IMG/VR virus record: IMGVR_UViG_3300009506_000002
Coordinates: 1-64,000 of that record
Length of the DNA stretch: 64,000 nucleotides
Source: a virus
Strand: one strand, 5' to 3'
The notes beneath the pieces were generated by a model, which was not told the DNA's origin, did no database searches, and saw only the letters and a list, made by a program, of their open reading frames with translations. The translations under genes and the position numbers were made by a program. This document shows, one piece after another, positions 50,550 to 59,900 of this stretch (positions within the stretch are counted from its first letter, which is position 1; each line of letters begins with the position of its first letter).

Positions 50550-51716
50550 TTATCCCCACATGAAGTCAATTGGGAGTTCGTAGTCTAGGCTGAAGGCCTC
50601 TTCGAGTTTGGTGATCTCTTCCTCAGCCTCATCAAAGATGTCCTTACCGTTCATGGTGATTCCACCTGGAAGCTGTACGCCATCAAATTTCTTGATGTTG
50701 CTTCCCCACTGCTTCTTGATCAGTGCAGTCGCATACTTCTTAACCCAGCGCTCGTTGTAGACGTTCGTTGATTCAATCGGATCGAGAGCCTTGTAGCCAT
50801 GCAAGATGAGCATTGAATTGAAGTAGAGGTATGGGTTGTAGACGAAGAATGTTTCGCCAGCGCTAGCGGCTGTACCTTCAACAATGACCTGAATGTCGTC
50901 GACGTGACCATCTGCGAATGTAGCAGTCACGTACTCGCCCTTCCATACATTTGACGGAGTGACAATCTTCGAGCCAACGATAGTTCCTGCAGAGTCCTTC
51001 AGGGTGATTGTGACGGGCCCTGTGTATGTGCCCGCACGCAATGACACCCAGATAGTGGCAACGCCACGAACGTAGGAGTCAGTTAGATAGGTTTGTCTCA
51101 ATCCAAACGCACCAGCAGCCCCAGACGCCACCGTATGCGCTTTTTCTGCGCCCAGAGGGTCTGTGGTATCATTAGACGTCAAAACAGCGTTAATGGCTGT
51201 CCAGTTAGCCGTTGTGATGTCAGTATTGTCCTTGAGAAGATTCTGTGTACCAACATCTGAGAGCTTCCAACGTGGCAGCAAGCGGTTAGATGCTGAATTG
51301 AACGAGAACGATCTTTCAGGTGTGAACAGATTGCGCAGCAATGCGATATGCTGCATTCCGATGTAGTATTCGGAAAGCTGTGAACGCATCAGATCCTTGT
51401 GGTTTTCCACCATGAACTGATATTGAACATCGGCCATAGCCTCAGATGAAAGTTGCTGGTTCTGGCTCATGATGTCAATTACCGCAACAAACTCATCTGG
51501 AACGTTCAGGTAGCCGCGCTCGATGTCTGGACGACGTACGACGTATCTATAGTAGACTTCTTCAACGCCGTTGTAGTGGCGCTCGGTGAAGTATTCGATT
51601 GCCTCATCGATTCTGTCGTAGGCCTGCGTGTCGTCAATTTCAATGTTGATGACAGGTGAGCCTAGCTTTCTCAGGCAATAGTTTTTAAGGTCTTCTGCAG
51701 ACTCAATGATAGCCAT
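50550..51716 (-). CDS. 13: Neck protein gp13 with an inserted beta domain
   Basis: 388 residues (T4 309). N-terminal part: LKNYCLRKLGSPVINIEIDDTQAYDRIDEAIEYFTERHYNGVEEVYYRY; C-terminal part: YKALDPIESTNVYNERWVKKYATALIKKQWGSNIKKFDGVQLPGG and YELPIDFMWG, both gp13-like. Between them about 125 residues (encoded about 50840-51250) look like a carbohydrate-binding or jelly-roll module (WVSLRAGTYTGPVTITLKD, WKGEYVTATF). The start overlaps the upstream small gene. Confidence 0.92.
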   Translation of the reverse strand: MAIIESAEDLKNYCLRKLGSPVINIEIDDTQAYDRIDEAIEYFTERHYNGVEEVYYRYVVRRPDIERGYLNVPDEFVAVIDIMSQNQQLSSEAMADVQYQFMVENHKDLMRSQLSEYYIGMQHIALLRNLFTPERSFSFNSASNRLLPRWKLSDVGTQNLLKDNTDITTANWTAINAVLTSNDTTDPLGAEKAHTVASGAAGAFGLRQTYLTDSYVRGVATIWVSLRAGTYTGPVTITLKDSAGTIVGSKIVTPSNVWKGEYVTATFADGHVDDIQVIVEGTAASAGETFFVYNPYLYFNSMLILHGYKALDPIESTNVYNERWVKKYATALIKKQWGSNIKKFDGVQLPGGITMNGKDIFDEAEEEITKLEEAFSLDYELPIDFMWG

Positions 51717-51865
51717 TATTCTACCTCAGTTAGACTTTGTAGCGGTGCGCCAGTATTTATCTCTATCAGCGCGAACGTATCTTGTGTGTCGGTTATCGTT
51801 GGTGCGTCAACGACCTCCGTCATTACGGCACTGACCGAAACCTCAGACAGTGTGAACGTGATCAT
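51716..51865 (-). CDS. Small protein (49 aa) between gp13 and an Ig-like protein
   Basis: The frame ATG 51865 to TAA 51716 overlaps both neighbours by TAATG. Product MITFTLSEVSVSAVMTEVVD...TGAPLQSLTEVE. The Thr/Val-rich, beta-prone composition resembles short virion accessory proteins. No family recognised. Overlaps on both sides support reality. Confidence 0.55.
   Translation of the reverse strand: MITFTLSEVSVSAVMTEVVDAPTITDTQDTFALIEINTGAPLQSLTEVE
51754..51761 (-). promoter_or_regulatory. Possible late promoter GATAAATA for gene 13
   Basis: One mismatch to TATAAATA, inside the 49-aa gene, 37 nt upstream of the gene 13 ATG. Confidence 0.35.
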
Positions 51866-52221
51866 TAAGGAGCAACCGAAACAGTGATATCCTGCAGCAC
51901 CTTAACTTTACCAGAAAGCAGTGTCTCGACGTCTGCCGGCGCGCCATCAATCACGCGCTGGAAGTCATAGTAGTAGGTGCCTTCTGGGATATACTGGGTT
52001 TGATTTGATGGCAGGGTAATGTGCATGATGCCAGTTGCAGGACTATCGGCAGCGTCATCGCCAGCCAGTGCCCACACTTGCAGAAGTGCAGCATTATCAT
52101 GGTCTGTCTTGTTTGTCTTCAGTGTGCAAACAATTCGCCAGCCAGTGATGTCGGTGGTTGCGCCGAAGTCAAACTTGTACTTCTTGGTGTCACCACGGTA
52201 AAAATTTGAGATTCCTGCCAT
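51865..52221 (-). CDS. Ig-like/BppU-N-like structural protein
   Basis: 118 residues. MAGISNFYRGDTKKYKFDFGATTDITGWRIVCTLKTNKTD..., then MHITLPSNQTQYIPEGTYYYDFQ, has the pattern of small beta-sandwich proteins found next to phage tail or neck proteins (GDT...F......DITGW.I..TLK). AAGGAT precedes the ATG. Probably a virion decoration or adaptor. Confidence 0.65.
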   Translation of the reverse strand: MAGISNFYRGDTKKYKFDFGATTDITGWRIVCTLKTNKTDHDNAALLQVWALAGDDAADSPATGIMHITLPSNQTQYIPEGTYYYDFQRVIDGAPADVETLLSGKVKVLQDITVSVAP

Positions 52222-52231
52222 CAGTCAATCC

Positions 52232-53608
52232 TTATGTTCTGATTTCTCTCCAAGTGATTGCCGCATACATTACACCAACAAGACCAGTGTCGCTGGTTGC
52301 AGCGATGGTGATTGAGTCGTGGTGTCCGTCTGGGTTAATGATCATCTTGAAGCCAATTTCTTGTGAGCCTTGTGTCTGGGCCTTGACAACGCCACCTGAA
52401 GCCAGATAGCCTTCGAGAATCTCACGACCCTCTTCTCCTGGAGTGGTTGAACGTTCAGCAGTACCGCCTGTGTTGATATGGTATTCTGCAACAGATTCAG
52501 TACCGTTGTCTGTGTAGCTGACAATCGCACCTTGGCCTGCTGCTCGGATTATCGCATCCTCAAGGATAGCCCAGTGAACGGTGTTGTTTTCTGCCATGAT
52601 ATTGATATCGAGTGCAATCATGGTTGACTTGTTCGTAACGCCCTTGAACAATGATTTAGGACGGATACTGAGAACTGGTGTAAGAACACCAGGAGTTTGA
52701 GACAGAGGAACTGAAACAAGCTCGGTAGAGCGTGACTTCAAGAATCCTCGCTTTTCATATCCTCCCTCTGAGAATGCAGAGCAGCAGATTTGGTTCAACG
52801 TGCCAGTATTTGCACCTGTGACGTTCTCAATCTCGTATGCCATGAACAGACTTGGGTTGCTCATGTAGACTGTATCAATGTTGTTTGCGTTGAGAATTTC
52901 ATGCACGTAGATGAACTTGCCGTCGATGTTCAGACCAAAGCGGATACGACCAGCACCGAGCCACTGGAAGTCAATCAAAAAGATTTGTGACTTAGCTGGG
53001 TTTAGTAGAATTCCAGACTCATTCACTGTTTCGACTGAATTTGTGCCGTCGAGTCGATCAATGTTCCATGATGACTGCGGGATCTTTGTTTCAAGCGGCG
53101 CACCTGATACTGACGAGCGCAAGCAAACGCCCATCTCGGTACCGTCAGAATAGAAGTACAAACCATCATCGTCATCAAACAGACCAATACGCTTTGTGAT
53201 GCCAGCGGTATGGCCGTTAAAGTTGCCAGTGAAAATCGTCAGCAAAGAACGTCCTGGCTGGTAGTGGATTCGCTCTGAAGAGTAGTTGCCAGCTTTTGAA
53301 CCAACGGCAGCAGTTACCGAAAGAACCTGAGAGGCATTTGGTGTATCGTTTGTGACCGCACCGCCGTTGGCAACAACCTCAGTAAAGAGGTGTGTCTGCT
53401 TACCGTAAACGAATGAGGCGTCAAAGATCGCGTATGGGTTTGATGTTCGTAGACGTGAGAACGCATCAATTGCCGCGCCATCACCTAGACCAATATAGAA
53501 CGGTCTGTCGAGTATGCCGTTTTGTTCGCCTCGGTCATCAACAGTGGCTACCGCATTGAAGAGTTCACCGTCGGTATTTACATCGTGTTGCTTAATTTTT
53601 GGTGGCAT
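52232..53608 (-). CDS. Virion structural protein (DAFSRLRTSNP family)
   Basis: 458 residues. DAFSRLRTSNPYAIFDASF near residue 48 is a signature I know from phage structural proteins; the rest is beta-rich with a jelly-roll look (RIGLFDDDDGLYFYSDGTEMGVCLRS, RIRFGLNIDGKFIYVHE). Its exact place in the particle is unknown. CAGGAG precedes the ATG. Confidence 0.7.
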   Translation of the reverse strand: MPPKIKQHDVNTDGELFNAVATVDDRGEQNGILDRPFYIGLGDGAAIDAFSRLRTSNPYAIFDASFVYGKQTHLFTEVVANGGAVTNDTPNASQVLSVTAAVGSKAGNYSSERIHYQPGRSLLTIFTGNFNGHTAGITKRIGLFDDDDGLYFYSDGTEMGVCLRSSVSGAPLETKIPQSSWNIDRLDGTNSVETVNESGILLNPAKSQIFLIDFQWLGAGRIRFGLNIDGKFIYVHEILNANNIDTVYMSNPSLFMAYEIENVTGANTGTLNQICCSAFSEGGYEKRGFLKSRSTELVSVPLSQTPGVLTPVLSIRPKSLFKGVTNKSTMIALDINIMAENNTVHWAILEDAIIRAAGQGAIVSYTDNGTESVAEYHINTGGTAERSTTPGEEGREILEGYLASGGVVKAQTQGSQEIGFKMIINPDGHHDSITIAATSDTGLVGVMYAAITWREIRT

Positions 53609-53629
53609 GGTATTCTCCTGCTATCCGAT

Positions 53630-53637
53630 TATTTATT
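53630..53637 (-). promoter_or_regulatory. Possible late promoter AATAAATA
   Basis: One mismatch to TATAAATA, 21 nt upstream of the ATG at 53608, overlapping the stop of the previous gene; the ribosome-binding site is kept. Confidence 0.4.
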
Positions 53638-54533
53638 TAGAACACTGAGGTTAGTGTTGCAAAAGGCTTCTTGTCAAGCGTAATACCCGCACCTAGGTGA
53701 AGGTCTTTAATCAATGGCAAGTATTCACCAAGATTGACCGAACCAATTTCCAGACCGACATTGTAGCTGCTAGGAGCTGTGAGCATGAACGTAGGCGACA
53801 AAATCTGGAACACAGGCAACTGCTTTTCGTAGCCGTAGTTCATAAAGTTGAATTTGCCGATGATGCCATACTCTGCAGGTATTGCAGTGTACGCGCCAAG
53901 AGACACGGTAGGGTTCCACCATGACCAAACAAGCGGCTTATCCTGCAGTTCCTGGAATTGTGCGTCTTTTATGTTGAGGCGTAGCTTGACATCTTCATAA
54001 CCCTTTCTGCTTGGCGATGATGCCCATACAGAAACAGTATTGTGAACGCCTCCGTCGTAATCCTCAGATCGGACTATTTGTGCAGTGTAGTCAATCTGAT
54101 ATGTCTTTGAGAGCCAAGGATCAATTCCCTTTGCATCCTTGTTTGGTGAGTACAACGCGACACCGATTGGCAAGCGCGCGCCAGTTTCATCCTGCCAGTA
54201 GAGCTCTTTCTTCTTTACGCCATATTTCTCAACGTTTGTGCCGCCTTCATTGGATCGCTCTTGCCACTTGGCATCGATGGTGGCCTTGATTTCACCACGA
54301 GCCTTGATCATGTGAGAATTTACGCTCTTGGCGATGATCTCATCAATGCCAGCCATGTCAATCTTGTGAACAATCTCTGTTCGTCCTTGAACCACGCCTG
54401 GGGCAATATTCTGGAAATCCGTTCCGTGCTTTGTGCCTGCTCCTTGATCAGTGAACAGTGAAAAGGCGATGAAAGCCGCCATTGCTACAAGAAGGATGTC
54501 CTTAAGGTCAAATGACTTGCTGAAGAGTTCCAT
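53637..54533 (-). CDS. Membrane-anchored hypothetical protein in the lysis region
   Basis: 298 residues with one N-terminal membrane anchor (about residues 12-27, ILLVAMAAFIAFSLF) and a large periplasm-type domain. The charged region DEIIAKSVNSHMIKARGEIKATIDAKW is helical; the C-terminal 100 residues are beta-rich and repeat short GxY/GxN strands, ending LGAGITLDKKPFATL, which could be a membrane-associated or barrel-like part. Overlaps the holin-like gene by TAATG. Function unknown; a spanin-like or envelope role is speculative. Confidence 0.65.
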   Translation of the reverse strand: MELFSKSFDLKDILLVAMAAFIAFSLFTDQGAGTKHGTDFQNIAPGVVQGRTEIVHKIDMAGIDEIIAKSVNSHMIKARGEIKATIDAKWQERSNEGGTNVEKYGVKKKELYWQDETGARLPIGVALYSPNKDAKGIDPWLSKTYQIDYTAQIVRSEDYDGGVHNTVSVWASSPSRKGYEDVKLRLNIKDAQFQELQDKPLVWSWWNPTVSLGAYTAIPAEYGIIGKFNFMNYGYEKQLPVFQILSPTFMLTAPSSYNVGLEIGSVNLGEYLPLIKDLHLGAGITLDKKPFATLTSVF

Positions 54534-54895
54534 TATTTACCTGAGAGCCAATCCGCAAGACCTTGCTTGAATCCGCCTTCGGGGCCCTTGCGCAGCCATT
54601 TGATAGTCGGCACGTAGAGTGCAGAGATGGCAACTGAAAGCGCAAGACCAAGTCCTACACCTGACTGCCAATCCGTACCTTCGGTGAGCAAGATAAAACC
54701 ACCAAGAGCACCAATCGAACCAGAGATAAGGCGAGTGATCAGTCGGTGTGTCTTGTCTTGGAGCTTACCGCCAAAGTACATCTTACCGATCTGGGTTACA
54801 GACACAATCATCAACACAACCCAGAGAGGCTTGTAGGCTATGATCTCTTTTGCAAAAGTCCAGCCTTGATCTAGATACTGAAAGAATTCTTCCAT
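54533..54895 (-). CDS. Holin-like membrane protein
   Basis: 120 residues with three hydrophobic segments (about 26-38, 57-74 and 80-96), KPLWVVLMIVSVTQIG, GSIGALGGFILLTEG and GVGLGLALSVAISALYV, and a charged C-terminus. Adjacent to the amidase gene, so a holin is the likely role; other small membrane proteins nearby compete for that assignment. Confidence 0.6.
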   Translation of the reverse strand: MEEFFQYLDQGWTFAKEIIAYKPLWVVLMIVSVTQIGKMYFGGKLQDKTHRLITRLISGSIGALGGFILLTEGTDWQSGVGLGLALSVAISALYVPTIKWLRKGPEGGFKQGLADWLSGK

Positions 54896-54896
54896 G

Positions 54897-55475
54897 TTAT
54901 GCCTCGAATGCTCGGACCGCTTCTACGAGGCTTTCGGCAACTTTAGTGAGTCCTTCCTTCGTTGTCAAGAACTTCTTGGCGAATCCGTTGTTATCAATGT
55001 ATCCTGGCTCAGGAATGAACGCAGGACAATTGGTTTTGTCAGTGAAATAGTCAGGTTTTGTTCCGGGGTCAGAACCACCCCAATAGAGCCCTTTGCGGCC
55101 GCCTAGATCCCTTTCTCCAAGCTTCTTTGCGATTGCAGCCGACATTTTATCAGCTTGACTCTTTCGAGCGGCACTGGTCGGATAGTGCATGACCATTACG
55201 CCATAGCCCTTCTTATCATCAGTGTCCTCGAGCTCTGCATCAGCATTGAAGTGGAGGTCGAATGCAAGATCGAATTTTGGCACGGTAGCATTGATGCGCT
55301 TGACCTTTTCAGATAGCTTGCCAGCGAAGACCTGAACGGTATGACCGTCAGCTCGCAGCAATTCCTCCGCTATCTTGATGATCTCGATAGCGACGTCGTT
55401 TTCAGTCAGCTTGTGCTTCTTGTTTTCCGCGCCTTTCGCGTTTGTGTGGTGTCCTGGACAAATTGCTATTCTCAT
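54897..55475 (-). CDS. N-acetylmuramoyl-L-alanine amidase (endolysin)
   Basis: 192 residues. Amidase_3 pattern: ICPGHHTNAKGA with the first zinc His, E in LTENDVAIEI, LAFDLHFNAD with the second His pair and the late catalytic E in IPEPGYIDN. Cleaves peptidoglycan for lysis. ATG at 55475 is 5 nt after the late box CATAAATA and has no Shine-Dalgarno site: predicted leaderless mRNA. Confidence 0.9.
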   Translation of the reverse strand: MRIAICPGHHTNAKGAENKKHKLTENDVAIEIIKIAEELLRADGHTVQVFAGKLSEKVKRINATVPKFDLAFDLHFNADAELEDTDDKKGYGVMVMHYPTSAARKSQADKMSAAIAKKLGERDLGGRKGLYWGGSDPGTKPDYFTDKTNCPAFIPEPGYIDNNGFAKKFLTTKEGLTKVAESLVEAVRAFEA

Positions 55476-55480
55476 AATGT

Positions 55481-55488
55481 TATTTATG
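55481..55488 (-). promoter_or_regulatory. Late promoter CATAAATA giving a leaderless endolysin mRNA
   Basis: Minus strand CATAAATA-ACATT-ATG. The box overlaps the stop codon of the upstream membrane-protein gene. Confidence 0.75.
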
Positions 55489-55894
55489 AGAGATTGTTAT
55501 GTGACTCCGGGTAGATAGTTTCGTGGTATCTGCCACTATCAGACTCTTCTTGGTTCATGTGACGGATTATCCATGCGTATGCAACCAGCATGAAGGTCTC
55601 GAAGATCTTACCAGTGACGTTGACAAACTCACTGACCTTGTCGAGGTGCACGGGTGCGTGAGCAGACAGCCATAGGTGAGCGCCGTATGAGATGACAAGG
55701 AAGAATGATACAATAGATGTCAGCAATGAGAAGGAGATGTGGTCGGTGTTATGCTGCTTCTCAGTCTGCGAAACGACCTTTTTAGCGTTCCGAATTGAGA
55801 CGAAAGACAGCTTTGTTGAGATTGCGAAGATGTAGATCGTGATCAGCAGTTGCACGAGATCTTCAAGATGGCTATTGATTAGATCAATCCACAT
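55484..55894 (-). CDS. Membrane protein, lysis region (136 aa)
   Basis: Three hydrophobic segments (about residues 12-27, 55-75 and 92-108), His-rich loops and a hydrophilic C-terminus. It starts by TAATG overlap with the next gene. Possible holin or antiholin partner; no family recognised. Confidence 0.6.
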   Translation of the reverse strand: MWIDLINSHLEDLVQLLITIYIFAISTKLSFVSIRNAKKVVSQTEKQHNTDHISFSLLTSIVSFFLVISYGAHLWLSAHAPVHLDKVSEFVNVTGKIFETFMLVAYAWIIRHMNQEESDSGRYHETIYPESHNNLS

Positions 55895-56313
55895 TATTTC
55901 TTATCCTCCGGTGATGGAGCCTCCTCAGACTTCCAGCGTATCCATGACAATCCTTTCTTCTCAGCCAACTCGAGAATATCTTTGGTCAACATACCAGTGA
56001 GAACCATCAACGCGCTTTCGGCGCGGATGTTCATTGCTGGCTCAATCCATAGAGCGATGTTGTCGACCAGAAAAGCTATGACAAGTGCCAGAGCAATGTT
56101 AATCAACCAAACAGAGAATACGAAAGTTCCCGCGAGCTTACTTTTTGCCAGCGACACAATCCCGTTGGAGATCATTGCAATCGTGAGCATGACGACAGTC
56201 TTGAACCATTCGGGAAAGACTGCGTCTAGAGTCGCCGGAATTTGATCATGAGGCATCCTGCTCAAATCTCCGTTTTTTAGTAGTTGTACATCGTCCCATA
56301 TTGCTAGAAGCAT
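55894..56313 (-). CDS. Membrane protein, holin candidate (139 aa)
   Basis: Three hydrophobic segments (about 36-53, 63-82 and 100-115) with an amphipathic N-terminus and a charged C-terminus (KKGLSWIRWKSEEAPSPEDKK). It has its own late promoter at 56385. Similar in plan to phage holin families, but assignment is by topology and position only. Confidence 0.6.
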   Translation of the reverse strand: MLLAIWDDVQLLKNGDLSRMPHDQIPATLDAVFPEWFKTVVMLTIAMISNGIVSLAKSKLAGTFVFSVWLINIALALVIAFLVDNIALWIEPAMNIRAESALMVLTGMLTKDILELAEKKGLSWIRWKSEEAPSPEDKK

Positions 56314-56384
56314 TTCATATCACCTGGCCTTTTTATCCGGTGGGTGCTTCCTGCACTACTTGGATATTCTCAACGGCTTAGTAA

Positions 56385-56392
56385 TATTTATA
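56385..56392 (-). promoter_or_regulatory. Late promoter TATAAATA for the lysis genes
   Basis: Perfect late box; leader about 65 nt before the ATG at 56313. Confidence 0.82.
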
Positions 56393-56413
56393 GAAAATGT
56401 GCTCTAAGTCACA

Positions 56414-56956
56414 TTAAAGTTCGTGCGGCATCAGATATGGGGTATCGATGAAGAAATCTTTGCCGCTGGTTTCACAGTCAGCGCGTGCAGAGAACATGCC
56501 TTGATAGGTCAACCACATATCGTCGATGATCAGTTGAAGAACATCGAGAGTTACGTTGTGGTGCGCATTAAACGCATCTCTCAGAGAAACCGATGTCTGG
56601 CTTGTTCTCTGAGCCCACGCAAGAAGTGATTCGAAGATAAGGATGGTCTTTACTCCACCATTGAAGATGATGTCTTGGGCTTTGATGAAGTTTGAAGCAA
56701 GACCAAAGTCTTCAGAGATCTTCTTCTTCTGTGATTCCTTCTCATTCTCATCAATCATGATGGTGTCAAGCGCGATGACCTTGTTTATTTTGTCGAAGCA
56801 AATTTGCTCAAGAGTTGATCCTGTTCTCAGAAGCAGCATGATCTCTTCGTAGGTTTGCTGAGAGATCTTTGTTGATCCTTTCTCGCGCTTCTCTGAGAGA
56901 CGGTCGATGTGAGAACCGTCTTCAGAAAAGATGATGTAGTATGTTGTATCTGCCAT
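56414..56956 (-). CDS. Hypothetical protein after the fibre gene, possible assembly factor
   Basis: 180 residues, MADTTYYIIFSEDGSHIDRLSE; mostly helical with SQQTYEEIMLLLRTG and a C-terminal helical part. Position right behind a large fibre gene is where phages keep fibre-assembly chaperones, but no known motif is visible. AAGGAT before ATG. Confidence 0.6.
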   Translation of the reverse strand: MADTTYYIIFSEDGSHIDRLSEKREKGSTKISQQTYEEIMLLLRTGSTLEQICFDKINKVIALDTIMIDENEKESQKKKISEDFGLASNFIKAQDIIFNGGVKTILIFESLLAWAQRTSQTSVSLRDAFNAHHNVTLDVLQLIIDDMWLTYQGMFSARADCETSGKDFFIDTPYLMPHEL

Positions 56957-56966
56957 CTAATTATCC

Positions 56967-59900
56967 TTATGAAACGCTGTAACCTACAGGGCCAGAACAA
57001 GCAACCTGCGCGTAGCAGTGGTAGTAAGAAGTCGTGTTGTATGTGTAGTTGTAGTACGGACCATATCCATATGCCTGCAACTGGAATGAGTCGCCATTTG
57101 CAACATCTCGTACAGCCCAAGCTGACCACCCTGTCGTATTCGTTACCTGTGCAACGTTAACGCCGTTGTGAAGTAGACGTGTGTACGTTGTGGATGCCTG
57201 CTGGAAAGCCTGATAGCATCGTGCCTGAACTTGACCATTAGATCCTGCGTAGTACCATGTGGCAACAGTCTGCCAAGCAATAGCAGTGTTCTTTCTGTAG
57301 TCCGGACCGTAGTAGAGCAAGTTGTATGCAGTACCAGACACTGGTCCACTGATCTTGTCAGTTGTGATAGCACCAGCGGCAATCTTATTGGTTACAACTG
57401 CGCCGTTTGCAATCTTCGCAGATGTCACGTTGAGATCAGCGATATTGGCGGCGCCTACAACACCTGCGCCGAGTTCAGCAGTACCGATAGAGCCGTCAAT
57501 GATGTGGCTTGCGCCAATTGAGTTAGCCGCGATCTGAGAACCACCGATTGCGTTTGCATCAATACGTACCCATGCCTGCCATACGCCGGCTAGCAGAACA
57601 CGTGACCATGATGCCGCGTTGTTGAAGTCAGTCATCTTCTGAATGACGTAGGTTGAAGAGTGACGAATTACAGTCACAAATCTCCACCAGTGAGCGCCGG
57701 CAAGAGCAGGAGCATTTAGCAGATCATTGCCGCGGTAGAATCCGGTGTTGACGTAGTTATTCCAGTCGCCAGTAGCGAAGATAGCCTCACCATTGACCGC
57801 ACCTTCAGTTGTCAGCAGAATCTGGTGATTTGCTGGAACATCGTGCGCCGCAAGGTCACTAACAACGGTGTCGATGTTTGACTGCAAGGTTGTGTCATTT
57901 GCCGAACGAGTATTTGCCTCTACAATGTCGCGTTCGATGTAGTCAGCATCTTCGATCTTGAAGTAGTCGAGCTGAATCGTACCGCTACCGTCACCGCCGG
58001 TTGGGTAATTAACGTGCATGAACGGACGGAAGAACTTGACGTTATCATGTACGCCTGATGGTGCTTCTGGGTCGGTTGCGTTTGGAACATAAGCACCGTA
58101 ACCCTTGAAGTATGCGACCAGTTCGACCCAAGTGTTCAGGCCATCAGTTGCCAGGTCTCTGCCGTTTGCCAAGACGTAGTATTGGTTCGCAGGAGAGTTA
58201 GCGCCTGCGGTATTGCAGTAATTGTAGTCGCGATCCCAACCTGCGAAGCCCATGTAGATGACTGCCTGACCAGCAGAGTCAAGTGCAGTCGCTCGCACGC
58301 GCGCAGTTACCTTGTAGAGCTGGTGAGGGTTGAATGGAATCTTAGTCTTGTACACATCTGCACGGTAGCCAGTGACCTCACGGACACCCCAAGCAGATGA
58401 GCCAGCAACAGTAGGTGATCTTGGGTACGATACCGCACCAGAACCACTAACATTATCCCACTTGAAGTCCATATCATCGTCAAAATTGGTAATCCAGTCA
58501 GCGCGTTCGTGGATGAAGTCTTCCTGCAGGTGGATGTTCTTGTCAAGTTGTGCAGTGTTATCAAACGCGTCCTGACGCAGAGACTTTCTGTATCCAAGCT
58601 GGATGTATTCCATGTCGTTCGGGTCGTTGGTGCGAAGCGCGAACGGCTTGGTTCCGTAGAACTTCCACATACGGTATGGCGCTTTGGTGAGTGTGCATGT
58701 CGCACCCGAAGTTCCACCAGTTACTACGTTCACAGTGTCGAATGAGCCAGAGATTGAAGTCAGTACCAGACGGTTTGGGTAAACTTCCTTGATGACTGCG
58801 GTTGCACCTGTTACAGCCTGTGTGATGGTTTCGTCATCAACGAAGGTGCCTGTTGCAGTAGATGTGTCGAAGTCAACGTAACCAACGGTAGGGAACAGTG
58901 AAGCGACAGATGGTGCGCCAGAAGCATTGTTACCGACTGCATGGTAGACTGGATTAGTTCTTGATGCCGCAGTCAGATCAATGTCAGCATACAGATTGTC
59001 TGCACAGAACACGCGGATGTCGCATGGCTCAATTGCAAGAATCTGGAAGCCAGCAATGTCGTGCTCGAACATGTATGAATCACCACACATCGTATATGGA
59101 ATACCGGTGTGACCAGAAGAACCTACTCCATCATCGTTTGCGAATGCCTGCATGACATCGTCACAGACATAGTAGCCGTTTCCGACGTGGGTTGGTGTCA
59201 AGCCAGTGAATGAAACTGCCTGTTCTGCTGCCAAGCCGCTCCATGGAATGAGGATTTCGCGTGACATTGGGTACACGCACATATTATCGGCAGCGGCACC
59301 TTCCTTTGAGATGACCATAGGGCCATTTGAGTGGAAGTAGTGATGACCAATTTCTGATGCGTTTGCAGATGGAGGTGAAACACCTGGAGTAGATGCTGGG
59401 TCGTACTGTACGAAGACGGACTTTGTCTTGCCCTTTGGTACGTGAATGACGTTTGTCTCACCGCCACCTGAAACAGCAGGGTCCCAGACATTTTCTGAGA
59501 CAGCGAAGTTGGTGTCAGTAGAGTAGATGACGTCGATGTCCTGCTCTGGTGCGTAGATGGTTACTTCGTGAGGAGCAGAACGATCTGAGTAGAACCAGAA
59601 GTGTTCAGCCGCAGCAATGAGCGCAGGCACAACGTTACCGTCGAGCTTGTCTTTCAGTGCAATTGGCTTGTTAGATGATACGATGTCACCTGCAGATAGA
59701 ACCATTTCGCCAACGCTATCATCTGGCAATCCTGACAGTACGGTCTGACCATTCACCACAATTGAGGTATCGTCTTCGAATGTACCGTAGACGACGGTCA
59801 TGTTGTAAGGGATAACACGGCGTGAAAGCGCACCCATTGATGAGAAGAGCTTAGGTTCGTCATGCTGCTTCTCAATGTCGTCAAGAACGGCGATTGTGCC

